A DNA stretch of 64,000 bases from Botryococcus braunii. Lineage: Eukaryota; Chlorophyta; Trebouxiophyceae. The stretch covers positions 152,001 through 216,000 of the forward strand of contig MVGU01001102.1 of NCBI GenBank assembly GCA_002005505.1, in the 5' to 3' direction. A program made the translations under genes and the position numbers. A model generated the notes under the pieces. That model searched no databases. It saw only the letters and a program-made list of their open reading frames with translations, and was not told the origin of the DNA. Below, in pieces: positions 20,246-31,800 of this stretch (positions are counted from its first letter, which is position 1; every line of letters starts with the position of its first letter).

Positions 20246-21684
20246 GGCCTACCGCGTCCCCTTGCCCGGCCCCGTCCACGGCCCCGTCCTCTGATTCTCC
20301 GTCCCCGTCCGGCCCCACCCTGTGCTGTCCACCCTTGCATAGGGGCTGCTCCCACACCGAGGGACCTAAAGTTGTTGTGGCCCCCTCCTACCCGTCGCCG
20401 CAGCAAATCACCAGCCAGACCTGGAATTGGTGGAGCAGGCTGGTTTACCTCCTGTCTGGCCTTCACAATGTGTTGCAAGATGTCCCACTGTTGTTGATTA
20501 AGATAGGCGTTAGGGTCCTCTCTAAGTTTTTTGAGTGGGCAAAACCAAGATTCATGGCCAGGGGTATTGCACGCGTAACAGCTTCTGTTGAGGGGAAAGG
20601 CAACTCTAGTGTCCCTCCGATACTCGGGAGGTAAACCATCCCTGCGGGGATAAGGAGTCGCGCCTTGGATCGCGGCGACCGTGGCGAGCGGCGCAGGGTA
20701 ACCATGGGCCATCTGGATTGGCGCTGCCACCATCGGTGCAGCTGCCATCATCCCAAATTCATGACTGTAGTAGGGGATTGTCCAGTCCTGTCCGACGCCA
20801 GCAACGTGCGGTGCTGGGCCAACGGTGGCGGTTGCAATGCTTGAGTTAGGGCCCCCGGGGCCGGTTCTCAGTCTCTTTGCCTGTAAGGGCCCGCCCACCG
20901 CGGCATCGTACCGTGTGAGTAAACTTATCAAGGCATCCAAATCATCAAAACCTTTGCCTGTTGTAGGGTTAATTGCTGAATATTTCTTTAAATCCTCACG
21001 TAGGCCTTTACGAAACCTATGGATTTTCTCCCCCATGGATAGGTCCCCACTGACTTCTACCTCTGCTAGCAAGGTTGTAAAGCGCTCAACATACTTCTCA
21101 ACTGATTCGTTGCCCTGATATACGGAATCAAGTTTATCCCTTGCCTTTGCAACCTTATCAGTGTTATCATAGACAGAAGACAACAGATCCCCAAAGAGAG
21201 CTAAATCCACGACAGCACCTGGATTTTGCCTCACGTAAGCTGCTTTTTTGGTTAACCACACCTTTTTCACGCTCTTTCCTAAGCAGCGCACTGCGTAGTC
21301 AACCCTGAGGTTCGCGGGCACACCGGTGAGTTCACAATATGACCTCACATCGTCTAGGAATTGTTCGAGATCGTCCCTGCGTCCCTCGAATTTTTCCGGT
21401 AAGTGGGTTCGAACGGTCGGGATTCTTGCCTGTGGGTTCGCGGGGTTTTGAGCCGCAACTTCAGCGTTTTCTGCCTGTTGTCGTAACTCAGCCAGTTCGG
21501 CAGCCATTGCCGCTTCACGCCCCTCGGCCTCTGCCAAAGCAGCCTGCAGCTCTTCGACTTGTCGTCTAGCCATATCTGAGCTGTCAGTGCTGGCGAGGCT
21601 CGGTGACACAGGAAATCGAGAAAGTCCGGGTGGGGGCCCTAAACTCGGTGACCCGAGTCGTAGGCCCCTAAAAGCGCCACACAC
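20242..21684 (-). CDS. gag: Ty3-4 Gag
   Basis: The frame is open to a GTG at 21684. The first ATG at 21573 (MARRQVEELQAAL) is the likelier start, giving 443 residues. It begins with a coiled-coil-like heptad region rich in Ala, Glu and Leu, then the gag helical domain (RTHLPEKFEGRRDDLEQFLDD, AKARDKLDSVYQGNESVEKY, FRKGL). A CCHC knuckle follows (CYACNTPGHESWFC) and a Gly/Arg-rich tail (RGRGRGRGRARGRGRP). The stop TGA overlaps the Pol ATG (20242-20245), which suggests coupled termination-reinitiation. It forms the capsid and packages RNA. Confidence 0.9.
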   Translation of the reverse strand: MCGAFRGLRLGSPSLGPPPGLSRFPVSPSLASTDSSDMARRQVEELQAALAEAEGREAAMAAELAELRQQAENAEVAAQNPANPQARIPTVRTHLPEKFEGRRDDLEQFLDDVRSYCELTGVPANLRVDYAVRCLGKSVKKVWLTKKAAYVRQNPGAVVDLALFGDLLSSVYDNTDKVAKARDKLDSVYQGNESVEKYVERFTTLLAEVEVSGDLSMGEKIHRFRKGLREDLKKYSAINPTTGKGFDDLDALISLLTRYDAAVGGPLQAKRLRTGPGGPNSSIATATVGPAPHVAGVGQDWTIPYYSHEFGMMAAAPMVAAPIQMAHGYPAPLATVAAIQGATPYPRRDGLPPEYRRDTRVAFPLNRSCYACNTPGHESWFCPLKKLREDPNAYLNQQQWDILQHIVKARQEVNQPAPPIPGLAGDLLRRRVGGGHNNFRSLGVGAAPMQGWTAQGGAGRGRRIRGRGRGRGRARGRGRP

Positions 21685-21773
21685 ACCACAACTAACCCAA
21701 TCCGAATCTATAGAATTCTCTGAAAAACTTCTTTGGGAAATTTTTTCAACGAGAGGAGCTCAAAATTTGGCCC

Positions 21774-21788
21774 CTCTCGCCGATACCA
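21774..21788 (-). promoter_or_regulatory. Ty3-4 primer-binding site
   Basis: Minus strand TGGTATCGGCGAGAG, one base after the 5' LTR. It complements a tRNA 3' end of the form CUCUCGCCGAUACCA. The same 15 bases follow the Ty3-5 LTR (41121-41135). TGGTATC fits an initiator-Met-type tRNA, but the rest differs from the usual plant site. Confidence 0.8.
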
Positions 21789-21789
21789 G

Positions 21790-22088
21790 TGATACAGTAG
21801 AAACGGCCAAAGGATGCGAAAACAATGGTTACAAGTTGTTTGGGCTCCACCTCAGTACCCGTCCAGTCCGGCCCGGTCCTTCCTCTGCCAAAGCCTTATT
21901 CTATCCTGTTCTAAGTGTGTCCCTGTCTCCATCGCCAATGCGCCTTGTCAAGTAAGGGGTCACTCCCTTGGCGCGTGAAGTAGCCACTTCTTGGCGTGGA
22001 GGAACATAACTCACGAAGGGACCTTTATGGAGGTCCAAATCCTCGTGGTCCGGTCATTTTCCTATAACACGCGACTATTCCTGTTACA
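21790..22088 (-). repeat. Ty3-4 5' LTR (299 bp)
   Basis: Second copy of the 15213-15511 LTR, same length and ends, followed by the CTTAA duplication at 22089-22093. Confidence 0.93.
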
Positions 22089-22261
22089 CTTAAGCTACGG
22101 CCACAACTCTTGTATGTTCCCTGACTTCAAATTGGACTGTCCAAGCGGTCTGCTGCTCAAAATCCGTGTTGGAGATCCTTGCCCTATTGACCAACTGATA
22201 ATACTCTCAAAACTGTTAAATGAAGAGCTATCCATCAACATGGATGTCCATGGATACGCAC

Positions 22262-23627
22262 CTACACGTCGTACATGTATCGCTCAGTACTCATCCAAGC
22301 TTTGTGCATCTTGTCATACGGAAACGTCTGAGGTGTGTAATGGCTGCGTTGAATGCGGCAAAGATTTTGCAGGAGTTCTTGCTCCATTCTATTTCGAAGT
22401 GCACTCTTTAGCAGGTTCATTAGGCTGAAAGTTCTCTCGTTCTCCACGCTGGTTGACGGCAAGCTCATCATGATTCTTGCCAGCAGCGCAAAGTTTGGCA
22501 TGTGAATATGGGCAGCGCTAACAAATGTCCTCTCCCAGAAAGCTTCGGTTGTTTGTTCAACTGAGAAAGCGCAGCGAGCCGCCGACTTCATCCTGCACAA
22601 ATACTTATTTAGCATAAGTAGGTTGTTCCAGCCAAGTGGCTTCTTAATGAAATTATATGCAATGTGAATGAGGCAAAGCTCTCATACGTTTACGCATAGC
22701 CGGCTTTCCAATCCACACATGCATGTATGTAAACACGATCTCCTTAGAGGAAAATAATACAGAAAAATGTTATTGCCAACTTGATGAGCGATTTGTACAT
22801 GCTCATGCAATAGAAGATTGGAAAGGCAAAAACCACCGGCGATACCTGCCAGTGAAGAAGGCAAATTCTTGGTCCAAGCCAGAAGAAGAAACCAAAGGTG
22901 CAACCTCCTCTCCACTTGCTAGGTACGCTGGCCTTCCGTAATGCATCTTCAGAACTTCGACCTTTTCCTTCACTTGAGTCATGAGTTCATCTTGATCGTC
23001 GTCCTTGTGATCAATCCAAAAGGGTAGTTGCAATACCCTAAAGGCATCCGTTACATTATCGTGCTTTATAAGAAAACGCATCTTGTCCAACGCTAGGTTG
23101 GCCGCAAGAGTCACTTGTGCTTTGACTTCTTCTACTACTCCTGCAATGCAACATGCTAACAACTTTAGAGGTGCCATTGGAATGCTTGTATCCCATTTGC
23201 TTTTAAAGCCATTACAAAGGTGTCATATTTATGACACCGGTGGTACCAGAAGACTGGCATTGGCAAACATAACGCAGCATACAAGTATACTGGACTCACC
23301 CAAGAAGCCTTGTTCATCCACAGGCTCCTCAGTCACTGAAGTAAGCTTAGCACGTCCTCGCATGGAAGTTGACGTTATATGCAGCTAAAGTTCATGAGCA
23401 ATGTGTACGCCCGCAGCATACTTCAATGTGCCGTCATTGTTCCAAAACAAAGGAGATTTTCCATTAGTTTGTTGACTCTCTGACATGTTTTCTTGGACAT
23501 TTGTGAATGATATCCACAAGGTGCTCGCAAATTCGCCGCCGTTGGTGATGTACTCTCTCTGGATCATATGCTGAGTTTCCTGGCCTCCTGCAGGCAGTCC
23601 AAAGGTTGTTGTTTGTTTCAACGTCAT
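22262..23627 (-). pseudogene. hAT-1 transposase remnant
   Basis: Three broken minus-strand stretches fit a decayed hAT transposase. The C-terminal piece (22262-22615) has the hAT dimerisation signature LPSTSVENERTFSLMNLLKSAL followed by RNRM and further helices. The middle piece (22803-23177) and N-terminal piece (23385-23627) have no clear motif of their own but share strand and order. The family cuts and pastes the element using the CAGGG termini. No intact reading frame remains. Ty3-4 landed downstream of its 3' end. Confidence 0.75.
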
Positions 23628-24019
23628 CTCAATACGTGCTTATTCAATGTTATTCACGTTGGAGCTCCTAGCCTCCCCTGCTGAAACAATAAATAAGGGC
23701 TCTAGATGAGGTTAAGTATGTCTAGCCGCAGTGCGGACTCCGCAAGTGCTGGCAATTTTGAATCGGCAACAGAAACCCGCCTATTGCAGTGGGCGAGTCG
23801 CCCAGGTCGACGTACTGTATTGCAAGATTCGTAACAAATGAATCATGTGACATGATGTAATCCACATCGGATTCAGACTTGTGGTGTCCATGGGTACCAA
23901 AGTGGAGGAGTCGCGCAACGAATGAGTGAGCAGTCGAACTCCGACTCGAAGACCTCGACTCGAGGACCCTGATCGTCGATCTAGCCGAAGGCAATTTTGG
24001 TTCGAATGGCCGGACAAGA

Positions 24020-24239
24020 GCGAAAACCCCTAAGGCCGTGCGGCCATCTGGCCGACGCAGGGCGCGAACATGAAAACCACTTGCGGCCATCGAAGGCCGA
24101 TGAAAACCCTCGATCAAAAACGTTTGCGGTCAAAATTGCCGGCCGGGTACGTCCAACTGCCGTGCTTTGCGGCCAATTCCGCCAAAATTTGCCACCCTGC
24201 GGCCAAGTTGGCTGCCAACGGCCAAAAAATAAAACCCTG
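24020..24239. repeat. hAT-1 right subterminal repeats and terminal inverted repeat
   Basis: TGCGGCC occurs at about 24035, 24085, 24157 and 24198, several times followed 4-6 bases later by GGCCG. The end is AAAACCCTG at 24231-24239. Clusters like this are typical transposase-binding regions of hAT elements. Confidence 0.7.
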
Positions 24240-24285
24240 CTTCCAGGTGCACAGGCGAGGGTTTGGACTTGTGAAGATGACATAG
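24240..24285 (+). pseudogene. pol: Copia-B Pol C-terminus, right of hAT-1
   Basis: After the duplicated CTTCCAGG the last Pol codons follow (VHRRGFGLVKMT) and a TAG at 24283-24285. They match the end of Copia-C Pol (VHRRAFGLVRMT). Confidence 0.85.
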
Positions 24286-24300
24286 GTGACAGGGTGCTGT

Positions 24301-24310
24301 CAAGGGGAAG
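24301..24310 (+). promoter_or_regulatory. Copia-B polypurine tract
   Basis: CAAGGGGAAG directly before the LTR start TGTTGAAT. The same sequence precedes the 3' LTRs of the other Copia elements here. Confidence 0.85.
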
Positions 24311-25188
24311 TGTTGAATAAATTGGTCAATACTGTACTTAGTGACATCCCCTGTCACATGCCATCAACAGCAGTGTAAACTATAGCCTTTATAGCCCTTT
24401 ATGAACGGTATAGATCATACTCGTACCTCAATGACATAACACGTGACTTGTACGATATGCGTTCTCAATAGACATTACGTATGGTAGTACTTTAGGATCC
24501 CTGCAGTCCGAGCCATCCCTGGGCAGCCCAGGAACGGCTCGGTACTTGTCCGAAGCATGTTGGTATCCTTGACCAACCTCTACTGTTGGAGAGTGCTGCG
24601 TGCTGTTCTTGGAAACGTTGTAGCGTGGTCGGTTTTTCCCACAGGCTACGAACTGACGCTGCCGTCGTGCCATCACTGCAGGTGTGTTTAGGATTCTCAA
24701 AGTCGTTCCAGATATGATTGTGCTCAAACATTCAGACCAGTTAGATATTACTGCTGTGTGCATTGATGAGAGTGCATGACGAGAGCGCACTGAATGTTTG
24801 ACCTCATTGAGACTTATGTTGAAGTCCACCGTTTAGCGGTACGAAAGTTTCACTGTACAAACATCACAAAGAGACCTTGCTGAGTTACTGATGAACTATT
24901 ATTGTATTCTAGTGACGTAAAGTAGACATCGCAAGGCCTCTTTGGTGCTGAACTCTGCTATCAGGCAAGGCGTAGTGTTACGTGGTCTTTAGCAAGAGTG
25001 AGAGCAGTTAACATCATTTGAAAGACTTGTCCGAAGCATGTTGGTATCCTTGACCAACCTCTACTGTTGGAGAGTGCTGTGTGCTGTTCCTGGAAACGTT
25101 GTAGCGTGGACGGTTTTTCCCACAGGCTACGAACTGACGCTGCCGTCATGCCATCACTGCAAGTGGCGCCGCAAGCAGAAATGCTTGA
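24311..25188 (+). repeat. Copia-B 3' LTR (878 bp)
   Basis: Same family as the two Copia-C LTRs (879 bp each). It starts TGTTGAAT and ends ATGCTTGA, and contains the spaced ~138-bp direct repeat starting ACTTGTCCGAAGC (about 24543 and 25025). Copia-A sequence resumes at 25189, so Copia-B was inserted in Copia-A just upstream of the protease motif. Confidence 0.9.
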
Positions 25189-26592
25189 GTACACAATATC
25201 CCACAATGTCCTGGACAGTACGATCAGTAAACCCTTGCAGCACTCCTGGCTGGTAGACAGTGGGGCATCAGTGCATCTAGTAAATGACGTGGCATTGCTG
25301 CATAATCCTATCATCCATGCCAAACCTATCCCCCTGCACTTGGCTACCTCTGATGCCACGGGTTGTATCATTGCATCTGGGTCAGTCGTATTTTGAGCCC
25401 CCAACGCACCCCCTTCTGGATCCACCATGTGCAGTGTGTTCCCTCAGCTACCACCAACATCCTGTCAGTGTCTGCTGCCCTTAGGGACGGTGCAGTATTC
25501 CAAACAGACAACGTGGGTGCCTTTTCGTATGTCAGTGGACCAAACCACTGGAGAGCTCAGGTCACTACAGCGATGGGACTGTACTACATTCACAGTGTAG
25601 TTGCAGTGAGAGGGACCAGCACGTTAAAGCATGCAGCCAGTGCAACCAAACGGTCAAAGTCCAGTACATTGTCACACAGCTGTGCCAAACGTTACTTATG
25701 GCATAGCAGGATGGGACACCCTGGAGATACGTGGATGCAGCGTCTGGCTAAGGAGAACCTGGTGACTGGGATTGACACCTCTCTCTCTCCCTGCACTGAT
25801 TGCCCGGTACACTGTGAAGCGTGTATTGAAGGAAAGACTTCCAGACCCTCTTTCGGAACCAGCACCAGACTTGCCTTGGAACCCCTGGACCGAGTGCACA
25901 TAGATACTGTGGGTACCATTACACCTGCAGCCATTACTGGTGAACGTTTGTGGGTTACTGTACTGGATGAAGCTTCTCAGTGGAAAGCTGTTATCCCAGT
26001 AAAGTCCAAAGACACCATCAGCGCAGCAGTCAGGGATTTACTTGTTTACAGGCAGACGCAAAGGAAAACCACTGTGAAGTGTATCAGATGTGACATAGGA
26101 ACTGAATTTATTAATGCTCGGTTCAAGGAGTTCTGTGCCTCCCAGGGGACTAAGCTGGAGACCTCTGCTCCCTACACCCCACAGCAGAATGGAGTGGCAG
26201 AACGAGCCAACCGAACCCTGAAGGAAAGAACCCGGACCATCCTGGCCTTTGCTGCAGCCAGTCCCACCCTCTGGAAAGAAGCACTGGAGACAGCATGCAC
26301 CCTGCTCAACATGGGCCCAAGTACAGGCAGGGACCTTACCCCCTTTGAGTTATTCTGGGGATATAAGCCTGATGTCTCACTTTTGCGCACATGGGGCTGC
26401 CTTGCATATGTGCATATTCCAGATGTACAGAGGCCATTCTTTGCACCAAAAACTGTGCCGGGAATGCTCACCGGTTATTCAGCCTCCTCCAAAGCCTATC
26501 GTATATACATGGGTGGGGTATATGGCGAGAGAGCAGAGATGTCATTTTTGTGGAGCACCTCAGAGGGGCCTCTCGTATCGGTCTCAGTGTGA
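25189..26592 (+). pseudogene. pol: Copia-A protease-integrase, frameshifted
   Basis: Protease reads SWLVDSGASVHLVND (about 25246) to a TGA near 25396, then the frame shifts. Integrase follows: zinc finger LWHSRMGHPG...C-x2-C (CEACIEGK, ~25820), core VHIDTVGTITPAA (~25898), KCIRCDIGTEFIN (~26080), YTPQQNGVAERANRTLKE (~26170). This copy has Ile in place of the usual Arg/His after the second Asp (CDIGTEF). The C-terminal part (KPDVSLLRTWGCLAYVH, GYSASSKAYRIY) is lost to a shift near 26505. Confidence 0.88.
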
Positions 26593-27933
26593 CTCCAGCT
26601 CAGTCTGAGGAATTTCTGTGTCCTGTTTCCTTTAGGACCAGCACTTCCAAACAGTACCTAGAGCAAGTTCATGAAAACGACAATGAGGCAGAGATCCAGG
26701 ATTCAGCCAGTGAGTCACTACACCCTCACATTTCCCAGAAAGACGCAGACTCAGAATGTCCAGGACCCTCTGGGAAGGCTGAGCCCGAGCCTGACCCCCA
26801 GAGATCCCCTGCACCCGCGGAGATCCGAAGGACCATCGAAGCAGCTCTGGACCTGGCCCGCGGCACTCATTCGGACTCGGGTCTACAGCAACAAATGATG
26901 CGAGCTCAGGAGACTCTCAGATCAACTGGCCTGGAGAATTCCAATCTGTCTGCTGATGGGCTGACAAGAGCTCAGAGGCATGAGCAACGAACACATGCAA
27001 GAGAACTCCTGCTGTCACAGGAGATGGGAGAGAGCAGAGGTAGAGTGGGGCTGACTGAAAGTGACACACCGTCACCGGGACCAGGGGAAGTGCAGGTCGA
27101 TGGGTGCCAGTCTGAGAGCTCTGACTTTCATGTTAGTGATGAGAGGGGGGCAGCCACAATCATGACTGCACATGGTCCCAGGGAGCTGAGTCGCACAGGT
27201 GGGTCCTGTCCAGTGAATGAGCTTCATGTCAGCGGTGAGACCTGTGTGGAAACGTCTGGCTCTCCCCACCAGTGGCGTGGACTGGTAGGGGAAGGTGGTG
27301 ACAGCCACAGACCTGAGAAGAGACATCCCACTCTCTCGGAAGCAGCCAGAAATGTCTGTGAGAGCAGTGTTGGGTCTGCATCCCAGTACCTGTGTGAGAG
27401 CCGAGAAGAGGAGGTGAATCAGGTGCACAGACAGTGTGTGATACCACCAGATTACCAGTGCAGCCTGAGAGGTACCTGTGTATGGGAGAAGGATGTCAGG
27501 GATGAGAGGTCACAGACTGTTGTGACACAATGTGGAAGTCAGAGACACACAAGTCAAGAAAGTGAGGGGAAGCTCAGGGGTGAACAGAGCCTACCTCATC
27601 CTGCCTATGAGAGCCCTCAAGAGCCTGAGCTTGAGAGGATGTGTATGCGTGTGGATGTGGAGGTGAACCGGAAGCTGACTATGGATGCTTCCCGGGATGT
27701 ACCTGTGATTGGGAGGAAGATGTGAGTGTGCGAGACTGCAAACTGAGCAGTGCAAAGTGCGAATCTAAGCGAGAGAGAAACATGAGAGAAAGTTCTGATC
27801 ACACTGAGAGAAAAGCTAGATGTAGTGCGGCGAGTGTCAGTGGAAGAGTAGTGGGTTCTGAGGGTGTAGCCGACAACTCTCCCAAGGGTAAGGGAGAGGA
27901 GGGGAAGCACACTGGTGTTAGATTTGGTAAAAT
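26505..27933 (+). pseudogene. pol: Copia-A integrase-RT linker region, frameshifted
   Basis: A long low-complexity spacer of about 400 residues joins integrase to RT. Conserved islands recur in every Copia copy here: GIW-ESRDV.FVEHLRGASR, LTRAQRHEQRT.ARELLL, SPGPGEVQ, RGTCVWE-DVR, SASVSGRVVGS and KHTGVRFGKI. It shifts frame at about 27700 and is cut by Copia-C at 27933 within VRFGKI. I know no function for these islands. Confidence 0.75.
27929..27933 (+). repeat. Copia-C target site duplication
   Basis: AAAAT at 27929-27933 and again at 35168-35172. Joining the flanks restores the sequence seen in the related Copia-D. Confidence 0.88.
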
Positions 27934-28812
27934 TCAAGCATTTCTGCTTGCGGCGTCACCTGCAGTGATGGCACGATGGCAGCGTCAGTTCGTAGCCTGT
28001 GGGAAAAACCGTCCACGCTACAACGTTTCCAGGAACAGCACACAGCACTCTCCAACAGTAGAGGTTGGTCAAGGATACCAACATGCTTCGGACAAGTCTT
28101 ACAAATGATGTTAACTGCTCTCACTCTTGCTAAAGACCACGTAACACTACGCCTTGCCTGATAGCAGAGTTCAGCACCAAAGAGGCCTTGCGATGTCTAC
28201 GTAACGTCACTAGAATACAATAATAGTTCATCAGTAACTCAGCAAGGTCTCTTTGTGATGTTTGTACAGTGAAACTTTCTTACCGCCACAACGGTGGACT
28301 TCAACATAAGTCTCAATGAGGTCAAACATTCAGTGCGCTCTCGTCATGCACTCTCATCAATGCACACAGCAGTAATATCTAACTGGTCTGAATGTTTGAG
28401 CACAATCATATCTGGAACGACTTTGAGAATCCTAAACACACCTGCAGTGATGGCACGACGGCAGCGTCAGTTCGTAGCCTGTGGGAAAAACCGTCCACGC
28501 TACAACGTTTCCAGGAACAGCACACAGCACTCTCCAACAGTAGAGGTTGGTCAAGGATACCAACATGCTTCGGACAAGTACCGAGCCGTTCCTGGGCTGC
28601 CCAGGGATGGCTCGGACTGCAGGGATCCTAAAGTACTACCATACGTAATGTCTATTGAGAACGCATATCGTACAAGTCACGTGTTATGTCATTGAGGTAC
28701 GAGTATGATCTATACCGTTCATAAAGGGCTATAAAGGCTATAGTTTACACTGCTGTTGATGGCATGTGACAGGGGATGTCACTAAGTACAGTATTGACCA
28801 ATTCATTCAACA
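27934..28812 (-). repeat. Copia-C 3' LTR (879 bp)
   Basis: Minus strand TGTTGAAT...ATGCTTGA. It contains two copies of the ACTTGTCCGAAGC...CACTGCAG direct repeat (about 138 bp each, about 480 bp apart). Confidence 0.93.
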
Positions 28813-28822
28813 CTTCCCCTTG
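28813..28822 (-). promoter_or_regulatory. Copia-C polypurine tract
   Basis: Minus strand CAAGGGGAAG directly before the 3' LTR. Confidence 0.88.
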
Positions 28823-28837
28823 ACAGCACCCTGTCAC

Positions 28838-31800
28838 CTATGTCATCCTCACAAGTCCAAATGCTCGCCTGTGCACCTGGAAGACAGGGCGAGCGAGAGG
28901 CTTTGTCAGCATGTCTGCCTTGTTCCTTGCAGACTCCACATAGCAGAGTGTAACCTGCCCCTTTGCAATAGCTTCACGTGCAAAGTGGAAGCACACTGCA
29001 ATGTGCTTAGTATACTTCCTATACAGTGGGTTTTTCAGGTTAGCAATGCACCCCTGATTGTCACAGTATAGCTTCACTGACCAAGGAGGAGTTCCGATTT
29101 CCTCCATGAACCCACGCAGCCAGTTAAGCTCCTTAATAGCCAGACTGGTTGCCATGAATTCGGCCTCAACAGTGGAGGTAGCAACTGAGTGTTGCTTCTT
29201 ACTACCCCAGACCACAGCACTGCCAAACACTGATAGCACATACCCCGAGGTAGAATGCCTGCTGTCAATACCGCCAGCATAATCTGCATCAACATGACCT
29301 TCTAACACAGGCCCTTTCCCTCCAAGCACTAAGACACACTCTCGAGTAGACTGAAGATACCTCAATACCCTCAAGCCCTAATTCATGTGGGCAGTGGTGG
29401 GAGCGTTCCGGTAACGGGACAGAACACCCACAGCCTGAGCTATATCAGGTCGAGTTGTATTAGCAATATACAACAGAGACCCAACAAGCTCACAATATCT
29501 ATGCCCGGGAGGCAGTGGAGTCCCAGACCCAAAGCTGGTCTCACCCACTGTAACTTGCGGCATCCGAGACATCACAAAGTCTTTACTCATGGGAGTATCG
29601 ACTGTACGTGACTCAGCACTCACCCCAAACTTCTCACACCGTGCATCAATCTTAGGCACGCAGCTCAGTGATAGGCACCGATTCTCTCTATCTCTCAGGA
29701 TCTGGCAGCCCAAGAAATCCTTGACTTCACCGAGGTCATGAATCTTGAAGCTTGCCAACAGCTCCTTTTTCACCCATTCTATCTCTTCCGCACCCATTGC
29801 CACAATCAAAAGATCATCAACATACACAAGCATGTATGACAGCTCCCCATCCTCGTGTCTCTTTATGTAAACTCCCGCATCACTCTTACACACTTCATAT
29901 CCCATACTTAGCAGCTTCTCATTCAGGGTCTTGTGCCAAGCCCTGGGAGCCTGCTTCAGGCCATAAAGGGCCTTACGCAGTCTGCACACAATGTTGGGGT
30001 TGCCATTATCAAACCCAGGAGGCTGTGTCACATACACCTCCTCCTCTAATTCACCATTCAAAAAGGCGGTCTTTATATCCACCTGGTGAATTTCCATGTT
30101 CTTTGCTGCAGCAGTTGCTAGCAAAGTCCTCCTGGACCCATAGCTACTGGTAGGTGCAAAGACCTCATCTACATCAACTCCAGGAATCTGTCTACAGCCC
30201 TGGGCTACAAGCCGAGCCTTAAATCTCAACACGTTCCCATGTGCATCAGTCTTCACAGAGAAGATCCAATGCACAGGGATCACCTTGTGTCCCCTGGGTC
30301 TCTCAACGTACTCCATCACCTCGTGCGCATCAAGAGAATCTTGCTCCTCTTGCATTGCCTGGCGCCAGAATTCTCACTGAGGGGATCTTTGCGCCTCCCT
30401 GAGGGTTCCAGGGACTGGCACCTTGGACCACCTCACCCCAGGTATCTGACCCTTTACAGGATTCAGATTGTGATCATGCACAACATGGCTATCCTCTCTA
30501 GGCTCACACGCACGTGCTTCCACTACTCTTTCGCTCGAGGTTACTGCGTTACACACCTCTCTGACTCTCTCCCACTCTGAAGGTGTCTGCAGCTTTCTCT
30601 CCTTGGAGGATTCACATGCTGCTCCACTCAATCTGGGTCTTACATCACTCATCATGTCCCAAACGCACTCATCACTCAAAGGCACAGCATAATCTGGCAC
30701 TGTGCGACACCCTGCAGTGGTGTCTCTCTCATCCACGCTTGTTCTCTCACAACACACCTGAGACTCCCCAGTGTGTCCCTCACAAGCACGCAGAGCCTGG
30801 CCATCTGAAGACTCCCTTTGTCCATCAAGTGTCTGATTGGAAATCTCCAAACTGACCTCTCTTGCCTCACTCTCAGCGCTTACATGATCAGACATGCCCT
30901 CCAGCCTGGCCAAGTCCTGTCCATTAGGCTGAGCTTCCGTTGCTTCCCCTGGGCAAATGGCCTCTGATATTCTCCTATTCTCTCCATCACTCACATCTCC
31001 ACCATGTTCCGCAGTGACCTCAGCTGCAGCCTCACGTGCTGCTACTCTCTGATCATACCGTTGCTGCCGGGTCAGCCCGTCTTGCCCTCGGACACCCATG
31101 GCCCCTACTTCCATTCGAACACATTCTTGCACATTATTCAAACGTTGCAGGTGTGACTTGGTCTCCTGGCCTCCTCGCGCCAGGTTCTCCATGTGTCCGA
31201 GTACGGACCAGCTGTGGCCGGACTGCGTATGGCTCAGCTCCGAGGAAGTGGGCTCCCCGTCCATGGTGACACTTGTAGTCTCAGAATTCTCACAGGGGTT
31301 GATTGCACATGGGGTAGTTGCACAGGGGGTGGTTGCACAGGGGGAGTCAGGTCCGGACTGCTGCACGTTGACCTCTCGGTTGCAGAGAGGCTCAGGATCA
31401 TCTGAGTCCCAAAAAGACAACTGACCCAAGGACTGCTGGCCCTCCTGTTGTACAAAAGGCAAGGCAAAGGGCTGCTGGACTGCATTTGGACTCACAGGAG
31501 ACATGGTGCTAAGCCCCACTCTGTCTGCGCCCCTTAAGTGCTCCAGAAAGGTGACGTCTCTGCTTTCTTTTTAAATCCCGTTTCCCATATAAATTCTATA
31601 TGCCTTTGACACACTGGAATACCCTGTGAAGAGACCGGGGGAGGTCTTAGACTCAAACACTCCCCTGTGGTGATCAGGTATGTGCACATGTGCTAGACAG
31701 CCAAAAGTCCTGAGCAGGGATACATCGGGCTTTACCCCATGGAAGGCTTCATAAGGCGTCTTGTCACGTCCAGTCACAGGTCCCATATTGTACAGGATGC

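Larger units (their letters stand above)
15213..22088 (-). mobile_element. Ty3-4: complete chromovirus inside hAT-1
   Basis: Two 299-bp LTRs (15213-15511 and 21790-22088), a CTTAA 5-bp target duplication on both sides (15208-15212, 22089-22093), a primer-binding site, gag, pol and a polypurine tract, all on the minus strand. The LTRs differ by only a few bases in my reading (for example CACAAAGGGACCTATATGG versus CACGAAGGGACCTTTATGG). It is therefore young. One frameshift near 16570 is the only break I see in gag-pol. Confidence 0.95.
15058..24239. mobile_element. hAT-1: hAT DNA transposon carrying a nested chromovirus
   Basis: The ends CAGGGTTTT...AAAACCCTG are inverted and flanked by a perfect 8-bp duplication (CTTCCAGG), the hallmark of hAT elements. 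Without the nested Ty3-4 the element is about 2.3 kb. It carries a decayed hAT transposase on the minus strand (22262-23627) and TGCGGCC/GGCCG-rich subterminal regions on both sides. It inserted into the RNase H end of Copia-B. Confidence 0.92.

Noticed and set aside
24428..24829. 133-codon reading frame in a copia LTR, repeated at 28294-28695 and 34649-35050
   Set aside because: It recurs only because the LTR recurs. The frame crosses the internal repeat, has no recognisable domain and is antisense in one copy.
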